In this document: piece by piece, positions 1-5,025 of the stretch
How positions within the stretch are numbered: the stretch's first letter is position 1
Layout: each line of letters starts with the position of its first letter
Source of the DNA: an uncultured bacterium
GTDB taxonomy: Bacteria; Edwardsbacteria; AC1; EtOH8
DNA length: 6,252 bases
NCBI GenBank assembly: GCA_937958665.1
Contig: CALGNM010000144.1
Location: forward strand, 1 to 6,252
Direction of reading: 5' to 3'
Notes under the pieces: model-generated
What the model saw: the letters and a program-made list of their open reading frames with translations, nothing else
Databases searched by the model: none
Told to the model about the DNA's origin: nothing
Translations under genes and position numbers: made by a program

Positions 1-47
1 GACCACCGAGATCTACACTCTTTCCCTACACGACGCTCTTCCGATCT
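1..47 (+). other. Illumina TruSeq universal (P5/Read 1) adapter, not genomic
   Basis: These 47 bases match the last 47 of the 58-nt TruSeq universal adapter, ending in the diagnostic CGCTCTTCCGATCT. They are synthetic library sequence left on the contig. Genomic sequence starts at about 48. The adapter has no stop codon in the frame of the leftward MFS gene, so that reading frame runs straight through it and looks open. The match is from memory of the published oligo and covers the whole segment. Confidence 0.98.
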
Positions 48-1280
48 GTCATTTCTACCGTAAAAGGCCGCAGTCAGAGTGGCCAGACACACTGCCGCCC
101 CGAGCAGCAAGGCGGCCGGGGCTCCGAATCTTCCGGCAATACTCCCAGCAATGAAGCTGCCAATTGGCATCATCCCCATGAAGACCAGAGTGAAAAAGCT
201 CATCACCCGGCCCCTCAGTTCATCAGGCACCAATCCCTGGATTATCGTGTTAATTGTCGCCACCTGGCTGACCATGGTGAAGCCGATCACTGGCAGACAG
301 ATCAACGACAGGTATCGGTTGCGGGAAATGGCAAAAACCGTCAAAGCGCCGACAAACAACAGCCCGCTCACCAGCACATACCTCCCGCGTTTTCTCATTT
401 GGCTGAAGGCGGCCAGGCCGATAGCCCCGATGATGGCTCCCAAACCCACCATGGTCATCATCAGGCCGAACCCCCTAGCTTGAAGGTGCAGTATATCCCG
501 GGCGAATATCGGCATCAGCACGGCATACGGCATGCCGAATATACTGAAGGCTGCCACCACCAGCATCAGCAGGGAGATGTCCCTCCGGCTGCGGACATAG
601 CCGAGCCCTGCCTTTAGTTCCTGCCAGGGGTTTCCCCGGCCTGACGCCCTGCGCCCACTTCTGATCAGCCAAAGCCCGTAGATAACCGCCAGATAACTGG
701 CCCCATTAATGGCGAAGCAGCCGGCCGGCCCGATCAAAGCGAACAAAAATCCGGCCAGGGCCGGCCCCAGCACCCGGGCGGTGTTAAAGATGGTGGAGTT
801 TAGGGCTATGGCATTCATCAAATTCTCTCGGTCCACCAGCTCGGCGGTATAGGCCTGGCGGGCCGGAGCATCAAAGGCAAAGGCCGACCCGGATAGGGTG
901 CTAAGGGCCACTATATGCCAGATCCTGAGGTACTGGAAGTGAGTCAGGAAAGCCAAGAGAAAAGCCAGGACCATCATCACCGATTGGGTTATCAGCAGCA
1001 GCTTCCTCTTGCTGAAATGGTCGGCCGCCACTCCTCCGGGCAGGGACAGGATCAGGATGGGAGCAGCTCCGATAGCCGACACCGTGCCCAACCAAAAGGC
1101 CGAATCGGTCATCTCCAACACCAACCAACTCAGGGCCACCTGCTGGACCCAGGTACCGACCAGAGAGACCAATTGTCCGGTCCAGAAAAGACGAAAATCC
1201 CGATGGCCCAAAGCGGAAAAGGTACCCCCTGGCCTCACCCACCGGTTTAGATTGACAAAGTATCTTTTGGTTGTTATCAT
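48..1280 (-). CDS. MFS efflux transporter, MFS_3/EntS-like family (3' end cut by contig end)
   Basis: This is a cytoplasmic-membrane proton-driven exporter of the major facilitator superfamily; its substrate cannot be told from sequence. The frame gives 411 residues from ATG 1280 to the adapter junction with no stop. Family hallmarks are the N-terminal FRLFWTGQLVSLVGTW (about 29-44), a motif-A-like loop GGVAADHFSKRKLL (82-95), FDAPARQAYTAELVDREN (136-153) followed by the conserved NAIALNSTIFNTARVLGPAL stretch (156-175), and the C-terminal QGLVPDELRGRVMSFF (348-363). Hydrophobic segments fit about 12 helices. MFS_3 proteins are usually about 400-430 residues, so little is missing. An in-frame stop lies 8 codons upstream of ATG 1280. 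No good ribosome binding site precedes that ATG, and a possible promoter on this strand would start transcription near 1252, which would favour GTG 1238 (397 residues). The gene is divergent from the 1313 gene. Family call is firm; start codon is uncertain. Confidence 0.9.
1252..1280 (+). promoter_or_regulatory. sigma70-type promoter for the 1313 gene
   Basis: The -35 is TTGACA at 1252-1257 (6/6). A 17-bp spacer follows, then the -10 TATCAT at 1275-1280 (5/6). The expected start of transcription is near 1287, giving a leader of about 26 nt before ATG 1313. The leader has no clear Shine-Dalgarno sequence. Spacing and match are close to ideal; activity is inferred. Confidence 0.7.
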
Positions 1281-1288
1281 TATGTCAA
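1259..1288 (-). promoter_or_regulatory. possible promoter for the MFS gene, overlapping the opposite promoter
   Basis: On the minus strand a perfect -35, TTGACA, lies at 1288-1283. An 18-bp spacer then leads to GATACT at 1264-1259 (4/6 to TATAAT). Transcription would begin near 1252, which is downstream of ATG 1280, so this promoter would need the GTG start at 1238. The weak -10 makes this tentative. Confidence 0.35.
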
Positions 1289-1312
1289 GTTGTAAATCCT
1301 TTTAGCTGACAC

Positions 1313-2020
1313 ATGAGATACCTACCGCTTTTGGCCGCCGGCCTGTTGCTGGCCGCGGTGGCCCAAGCCCAAACCGATTGCCCCTTTGGCCTGACCAACG
1401 ACCCGGTTCCCGGCCAATGCGGAAGATACACCGACACAGATGGCAACAACATCTGCGACCTTTCGCAGCCGCCACCGCCCCCGACGGACGAACCCATACC
1501 GGCTGAGGAAACCGCCTCGTCAAACGATTATGTTGCCGATACCCCCCCTCGAGAGATGACCCAGGCCGAGTTGGATGCAGCCTGCCAGACCGAGGGCAGC
1601 TTTGAGGCTGGAACTGATAGCGAAAGCCAAGCTATTAGCGACAGTCTGATGTCGTCCCCGCCTACGGATTCAGCTGTGGCAGTCATTCCTGATCGGCCCA
1701 ATCATCATCCCTGGCTGCTGATGTTTCTGGTGGGGATATCGGCCCTATTTGGCGAGTTATGGCAGAAAAGGAAGCCTGCCAAGCTTATGCTTATCCAGGC
1801 GATATGGAACTGGCTGCTGCTGGCTTCCTTCCTGGCTTCCTCTCTGACCGGCTTGTATTTCATACTCGGCCTAGGTTTGAAACTGGGGCCGGCAATGCAT
1901 TATTGGCACGTCCTCTCCAGCCTGCTATTCATCTACATTGCCATCTATCATGTGATCCGCCGGGCAGCCTGCTTGCTAAAAGGGCCTCAAACCTGTTACA
2001 AGGGCAAGCCCTGCCGATGA
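1313..2020 (+). CDS. secreted/membrane protein with Cys-Asp motif and His-rich C-terminal membrane domain (DUF4405-like, probable redox role)
   Basis: The protein has 235 residues. A Sec signal peptide (1-19) ends in AQA, with likely cleavage before Q20. Next is a Cys/Asp motif at 21-52: CPFGLTNDPVPGQCGRY, then DTDGNNICDLSQ, with Cys23, Cys36 and Cys48. Its DxDxN pattern resembles a calcium-binding loop of the thrombospondin-3/dockerin sort. A Pro-rich (PPPPP) and acidic linker (53-130) follows. The C-terminal half holds three hydrophobic segments (about 134-149, 165-189, 197-217). His196, His199 and His213, in a WH-(13)-H arrangement, resemble haem ligands of DUF4405/cytochrome b561-like domains. 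The tail has Cys220, Cys228 and Cys234. From memory, similar CP-G-NDP-PG-C modules occur in other anaerobe membrane redox proteins, but I could not check this. An electron-transfer role is inference. A strong promoter lies just upstream; the stop is one base from the opposing gene. Confidence 0.75.
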   Translation: MRYLPLLAAGLLLAAVAQAQTDCPFGLTNDPVPGQCGRYTDTDGNNICDLSQPPPPPTDEPIPAEETASSNDYVADTPPREMTQAELDAACQTEGSFEAGTDSESQAISDSLMSSPPTDSAVAVIPDRPNHHPWLLMFLVGISALFGELWQKRKPAKLMLIQAIWNWLLLASFLASSLTGLYFILGLGLKLGPAMHYWHVLSSLLFIYIAIYHVIRRAACLLKGPQTCYKGKPCR

Positions 2021-2021
2021 T

Positions 2022-2855
2022 TCATGGCAGCGGAGGCACCACCCTCCGGCCCCGGGGCCGGCCCGGCGAGTTGTCGAAGACCTCTATCACATGGTACACC
2101 GCAACGATGGACTTTCGAGGCGATTCTCCATGGAAATAATCGTGGATCCCGTTCACATATTCCACCACATTGCGGCGTTTCTGGTCCAGGTTTGGGTCGT
2201 TGGGGTCGATCAGCTCGGTTATAGCCCGGACCTCGTATGACGGGATATCCAAAAAGACTATGGAAACCGCCGGATCGGTCATCTGGTTGAGGAAGGTATG
2301 GGTGGCATATCCGGGGGTGGCATATAACTCCAATGAGACCTGCTTGGTGTCGTCAAGCAGGTCCTTTCTTTCCCCGTACAATCTGGCCAGCCAGCCCAGC
2401 TTGAAGGCCATGGACGAATCAGCGGTGGAGCGAAGCTCCTCCAGCAGTTGAGGCAGAGCCTCCGGCTTGGGCAAAAAGCCCATCCCTTTGACCGCATTGT
2501 TGATGGTCCAGCGGCTGTCGGAGCGCCGGCAGCCCCGACTGGCCACCATCCCACTGTGGGGACCGGCAAAACCCGGCATCTTTCCCTTACCGATTCCCTC
2601 CAGGGTTTTCAGCCTCTCCCTCAGGTTCCAGTCTATGAAATTGGAGGGCAGGGACCGGGCCGAGAATTCCTGCCACTTGCCCTCCACCCGGGCCCGGACT
2701 ATCCCCTGGGACAGCTTTTTCAGGTCAATGTTATCCTGGCGGCAATAGCTGTTACCTTTCCAGAATTTCCGGTATTCCATATTCGGCTCAGTTCCTCCGT
2801 CACAGAGTTTGACTGCAAACAGAAAGATCAGCGTTAGGGTGATTCTGAAAACCAT
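2022..2855 (-). CDS. exported protein of unknown function, second gene of the larA operon
   Basis: I do not recognise a family. The 277-residue product starts with a signal peptide (MVFRITLTLIFLFAVKLC, 1-18). The sequence before Cys18 is not a proper lipobox, so a soluble periplasmic or secreted protein is more likely than a lipoprotein. Visible features are Cys38 and Cys109, a Gly/Lys-rich stretch with KGKMPGFAGPHSG (90-102), a helical middle (132-172), and a well-ordered C-terminal half with ATPGYATHTFLNQMTDP (179-195), IVFLDIPSYEVRAITELIDP (199-218) and YVNGIHDYFHGES (233-245). The last residues are Arg/Pro-rich (GRPRGRRVVPPLP). ATG 2855 is chosen because GGAGGG sits 6 nt upstream at 2867-2862 and the signal peptide begins exactly there. 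The frame stays open upstream to 2957, but that stretch is an overlap with larA. Only one base separates the larA stop from this ATG. Confidence 0.8.
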   Translation of the reverse strand: MVFRITLTLIFLFAVKLCDGGTEPNMEYRKFWKGNSYCRQDNIDLKKLSQGIVRARVEGKWQEFSARSLPSNFIDWNLRERLKTLEGIGKGKMPGFAGPHSGMVASRGCRRSDSRWTINNAVKGMGFLPKPEALPQLLEELRSTADSSMAFKLGWLARLYGERKDLLDDTKQVSLELYATPGYATHTFLNQMTDPAVSIVFLDIPSYEVRAITELIDPNDPNLDQKRRNVVEYVNGIHDYFHGESPRKSIVAVYHVIEVFDNSPGRPRGRRVVPPLP

Positions 2856-2856
2856 G

Positions 2857-4170
2857 TTATTCCCTCCATTGGTTTGAGTGTTTGATTGCCTTCTTGGTTG
2901 GGTGTAGCAATAGCGCATTGGCCCGGGGCGACACGTAGCACCGAAACCCTTCTCCATGCCTTATTTTGAATATCTCCACAGCTTCCCTGATAGTGCAAAC
3001 CGGCCAGAATTTCATCCGGCGGGCCTGGGCCTTTGCCATACGGCTCAACAGCAACACTTGGTGGTCTTTCATGACCATGGCTGTAGCGTATGCCCGATGC
3101 GCTTCTCCGGTAATCAGGGCCTCCGGGGTAGCTAATATTTGACCGACAGTTTTTTCCGCCATCCATCGGCCAAACTCCGCCTGGCCGACCCCTTCCTGGC
3201 ATTCTCCCACCAACAGAATAGTTCCCCCCGGCTTCACAGCCCCCGCCAGGTTATTGAGCAGCCTCTGCATCTGGTAGAGGTTGATGTCGTGGGGATATCC
3301 CCCAGCCGAGACGATGGCACAGTCTGCCGGACGGCCGATGCCGGCCGACCAAACTCGGCGGCACAGCCTGACCCCGCTACGCCAGGCCAAATCCCAATGT
3401 CCGGACACAATCCCAGCAAGCCCGCCCCCCGGAGCGGGGACCAGGTTTACTAAAAAATCAATCCCGGCCATAGCCGCCACCTGGACCATCTGCCTATGAA
3501 TGGGATTGCCCCTCAACCGGCCGGGGTGGTTTCTGCCCCGCGTCACTAATGAATGGTTGGCCGCAATGGTGCTTCTTGAGGCACAGCCTGGCATTACGGC
3601 CTTCCTCCCCCCCGAAAACCCCGCCAAATAATGGGGGGTTATCTTGCCCGTGGCCAACACGAAATCGCTATTTACCAACATTCGGTTGATCTCCGGCCGA
3701 CCATCGGAGCAAATCGGCCTTAGGGACATGCATCCCCGGTCGCTGTCGTGAAAGGCCAGTTTCATGGCGCGGCAAGCCCTCTCGCCGTATAGTTCAAGGC
3801 ATTCCTGCCTGGTGGGCTGTCGGTGGTTCCCGGTGGCCACCAGCATGGTGATAGACTTGGGGTCGACCCCACCCTCGGCAAATTGGTCCATCACGGCCTC
3901 CAGCACCAAGCTGTAACCAGGGATCCTTCGGGTATGGTCGCTGACTATGATGACGGCATTGCGGGGCTGCCTTTGGTCTATTAGCTTGGCCAAAGCAGGA
4001 GCGCCTATTGGATTGTTCAGAGAGTTCTCAAGCGCCTGCCCGACATCTCGTAACTCCCGGCCCCCTGTAGCCTCGATTATTCCGGCAAAGTTTTGACGGG
4101 GCAATTGCAGAACTTTCCATCCCCTCCCATAAGGCAGGTGAATGTATTGGCAAGCCGAGAAATTTCCCAT
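2857..4170 (-). CDS. larA: LarA family nickel-pincer 2-hydroxyacid (lactate) racemase
   Basis: This is a cytoplasmic enzyme of the lactate racemase family, which interconverts D- and L-lactate (or a related 2-hydroxyacid) using a covalently held pyridinium-dithiocarboxylate nickel cofactor. The 437 residues cover the family's length (about 424 in Lactobacillus plantarum). Motifs, numbered from ATG 4170: LPYGRG (12-17); SDHTRR (77-82, Asp78 and Arg81); ATGNHR with His116 (Lp H108); PHYLAGFSGGRKAVMPG with His180 (Lp H174) and cofactor-binding Lys190 (Lp K184); AANH with nickel ligand His206 (Lp H200); GGYPHDINLYQ (290-300). All catalytic and cofactor residues are present, but the position of Lp K298 is Arg303. 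The frame extends 18 codons further up to TTG 4224, but that codon lies inside the promoter spacer, so ATG 4170 is preferred. It lacks a clear Shine-Dalgarno. LarB, LarC and LarE, needed for the cofactor, are not in the window. Exact substrate is unproven. Confidence 0.93.
   Translation of the reverse strand: MGNFSACQYIHLPYGRGWKVLQLPRQNFAGIIEATGGRELRDVGQALENSLNNPIGAPALAKLIDQRQPRNAVIIVSDHTRRIPGYSLVLEAVMDQFAEGGVDPKSITMLVATGNHRQPTRQECLELYGERACRAMKLAFHDSDRGCMSLRPICSDGRPEINRMLVNSDFVLATGKITPHYLAGFSGGRKAVMPGCASRSTIAANHSLVTRGRNHPGRLRGNPIHRQMVQVAAMAGIDFLVNLVPAPGGGLAGIVSGHWDLAWRSGVRLCRRVWSAGIGRPADCAIVSAGGYPHDINLYQMQRLLNNLAGAVKPGGTILLVGECQEGVGQAEFGRWMAEKTVGQILATPEALITGEAHRAYATAMVMKDHQVLLLSRMAKAQARRMKFWPVCTIREAVEIFKIRHGEGFRCYVSPRANALLLHPTKKAIKHSNQWRE
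2862..2867 (-). promoter_or_regulatory. Shine-Dalgarno of the exported protein, inside the end of larA
   Basis: GGAGGG is formed by the last sense codons of larA (TGG AGG GAA, then TAA), 6 nt before ATG 2855. This site fixes the start of the downstream gene and implies that it is translated in coupling with larA. Confidence 0.85.
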
Positions 4171-4196
4171 TAACTTGTATGGCAAAGCATTAGCAT
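4170..4196 (-). other. possible leaderless 8-codon leader mini-ORF before larA
   Basis: ATG at 4196 falls at the predicted transcription start of larA (6 bases after the -10 hexamer). The frame reads MLMLCHTS and stops with TAA at 4172-4170, whose last A is the first base of the larA ATG (TAATG). Because larA lacks a Shine-Dalgarno, re-initiation from this mini-ORF is a possible way to start it. This is inferred from geometry only; short ORFs arise easily by chance. Confidence 0.25.
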
Positions 4197-4202
4197 AGGG
4201 TA

Positions 4203-4231
4203 AATATACAACCGCAGTTTTCAATAGTCAA
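4203..4231 (-). promoter_or_regulatory. sigma70-type promoter of the larA operon
   Basis: On the minus strand the -35 is TTGACT (4231-4226, 5/6). A 17-bp spacer leads to the -10 TATATT (4208-4203, 5/6). Transcription is expected to start near 4196. The TTG codon at 4224 lies inside the spacer, which argues against its use as the larA start. Confidence 0.65.
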
Positions 4232-4276
4232 GCCTAAACAATAGGTAACAGTTGACTTATGGTGTCATTTTCACAA

Positions 4277-4305
4277 TTGACAATATCCTCCTTTTAAGTT
4301 ATAAT
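4277..4305 (+). promoter_or_regulatory. perfect consensus sigma70 promoter of tRNA-Gln
   Basis: TTGACA (4277-4282) and TATAAT (4300-4305) are both 6/6 and separated by 17 bp. Transcription should start near 4312, about 15 nt before the mature tRNA 5' end. A full-consensus promoter is what one expects for a stable RNA gene that is constitutively expressed. Confidence 0.88.
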
Positions 4306-4326
4306 TGCATTGTTGATAGTTAAAAA

Positions 4327-4400
4327 TGGGGGATCGTCCAACGGCAGGACACATGGCTCTGGACCATGGTATCGGGGTTCGAATCCCTGTCCCCCAGCCA
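4327..4400 (+). tRNA. tRNA-Gln (anticodon CUG)
   Basis: A complete cloverleaf can be folded. The acceptor TGGGGGA (4327-4333) pairs fully with TCCCCCA (4390-4396). The D arm is GTCC/GGAC (4336-4339, 4347-4350) with a short 7-nt loop. The anticodon arm CATGG/CCATG (4352-4356, 4364-4368) encloses loop CTCTGGA with anticodon CTG at 4359-4361. The T arm CGGGG/CCCTG has loop TTCGAAT and one G-U pair. Discriminator G73 is followed by an encoded CCA (4398-4400). The U1-A72 end with G73 is typical of bacterial glutamine tRNAs. It reads CAG codons. It has its own promoter and terminator. Confidence 0.97.
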
Positions 4401-4409
4401 TAAAACAAA

Positions 4410-4441
4410 AAAAAGACCTGCTCTATAGAGCAGGTCTTTTT
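4410..4441. terminator. bidirectional intrinsic terminator between tRNA-Gln and the lipoprotein gene
   Basis: Stem GACCTGCTC (4415-4423) and GAGCAGGTC (4428-4436) form a 9-bp perfect hairpin with a TATA loop. It is flanked by an A-tract on the left and a T-run (4437-4441) on the right, extending the stem by five A-T pairs. It can end the tRNA transcript on the + strand and the tgt-lipoprotein transcript on the - strand, whose last stop codon is about 17 bp away. Confidence 0.93.
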
Positions 4442-4457
4442 CACTGACTATTTATAG

Positions 4458-4988
4458 TTACTGGACCATCTGCTTGGCAAAATTGCTAATGGTGGGCTGA
4501 AGGTCGATATCTCCCACCGGGTATTCAAAAAGCTTCTGCATGGTTTGCTTCAACTTCTGGTGGGCCTCGCCGAATCCCTGGGATGATTCCCGGGCCTCCC
4601 ACCGCCACTTGTCGGCCATGTCCACCTTCTTGTCCAGGTCCTTGGCCCGGTTGGCTTCCTCCTCGCAGTCCAGGTATTCGGTGCCGAAGGTGAAGCCCGC
4701 CTTCTTGGCTTTGTTCAGCAGGTCGATGAAGTCATGATTGAACTTTTTAAGCTTCTTGGATGAAGGAGGATACACCAAAATGGCCTGCTTCCTAAGTTGC
4801 TCGATGTTATCGGTGAATTTCACAAAATCGGCCGGCAGGCAGTTGCTGAAATCATTGGCCAACTCGGCATATTGCACCACCAGGGGCCTGACAGCATGGT
4901 GATATTCCTGGTCGCGTTGGCTCGTTCCGCAGCCGGCCATCAATGCCAAGGCCAGCAGACACAGGCCTATTGTCCAATTATGTTTCAT
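4458..4988 (-). CDS. small lipoprotein of unknown function, downstream of tgt
   Basis: The product has 176 residues. A lipoprotein signal peptide (MKHNWTIGLCLLALALMAGC) has lipobox LMAGC, so Cys20 would be lipidated. Gly21 at +2 gives no inner-membrane retention signal, so outer-membrane sorting is expected in a diderm. The mature part is highly charged and mostly helical, with Cys50 and Cys108 that could form a disulfide. No Pfam-type motif is recognisable to me. ATG 4988 is chosen because AAGGAGGG (5000-4993) lies just upstream and the lipobox follows at the normal distance; the frame stays open to 5102 but that part overlaps tgt. The gene starts 37 bp after the tgt stop with no terminator between, so the two probably share a transcript. 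Nothing links it to queuosine synthesis. Confidence 0.85.
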   Translation of the reverse strand: MKHNWTIGLCLLALALMAGCGTSQRDQEYHHAVRPLVVQYAELANDFSNCLPADFVKFTDNIEQLRKQAILVYPPSSKKLKKFNHDFIDLLNKAKKAGFTFGTEYLDCEEEANRAKDLDKKVDMADKWRWEARESSQGFGEAHQKLKQTMQKLFEYPVGDIDLQPTISNFAKQMVQ

Positions 4989-4992
4989 CTCA

Positions 4993-5000
4993 CCCTCCTT
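4993..5000 (-). promoter_or_regulatory. strong Shine-Dalgarno of the lipoprotein gene
   Basis: AAGGAGGG on the minus strand stands 4 nt before ATG 4988 (5 nt if the core AGGAGG is counted). It is the best ribosome binding site in the window and decides the start against the longer open frame. Confidence 0.88.
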
Positions 5001-5025
5001 GTGGTTAATCTGGTTATTAATTTCC

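Noticed and set aside
79-483. Rightward 134-residue open frame
   Set aside because: It lies antisense to the MFS gene, whose frame carries clear family motifs throughout; the + frame shows no recognisable motif.
901-1242. Leftward 113-residue open frame from GTG 1242
   Set aside because: It overlaps the MFS gene in a different frame of the same strand and has Gly/Pro/Ser-rich composition typical of a shifted frame.
2856-2957. 34-residue N-terminal extension of the exported protein
   Set aside because: It overlaps the conserved end of larA and would bury the signal peptide; the Shine-Dalgarno at 2867-2862 marks ATG 2855.
2834-3202. Leftward 122-residue open frame inside the larA region
   Set aside because: It is out of frame with LarA, which is intact and conserved across the same stretch.
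4227-4281. Three GTCAA/TTGAC pentamers spaced exactly 25 bp apart (4227, 4252, 4277), suggesting operators
   Set aside because: Two of the three are explained as -35 hexamers of the larA and tRNA promoters, and a 5-bp match in a short AT-rich region is weak evidence.
3481-4473. 13-bp direct repeat CTGGACCATCTGC at 3481 and 4461
   Set aside because: It occurs in two unrelated coding regions with no flanking similarity, so coincidence is sufficient.
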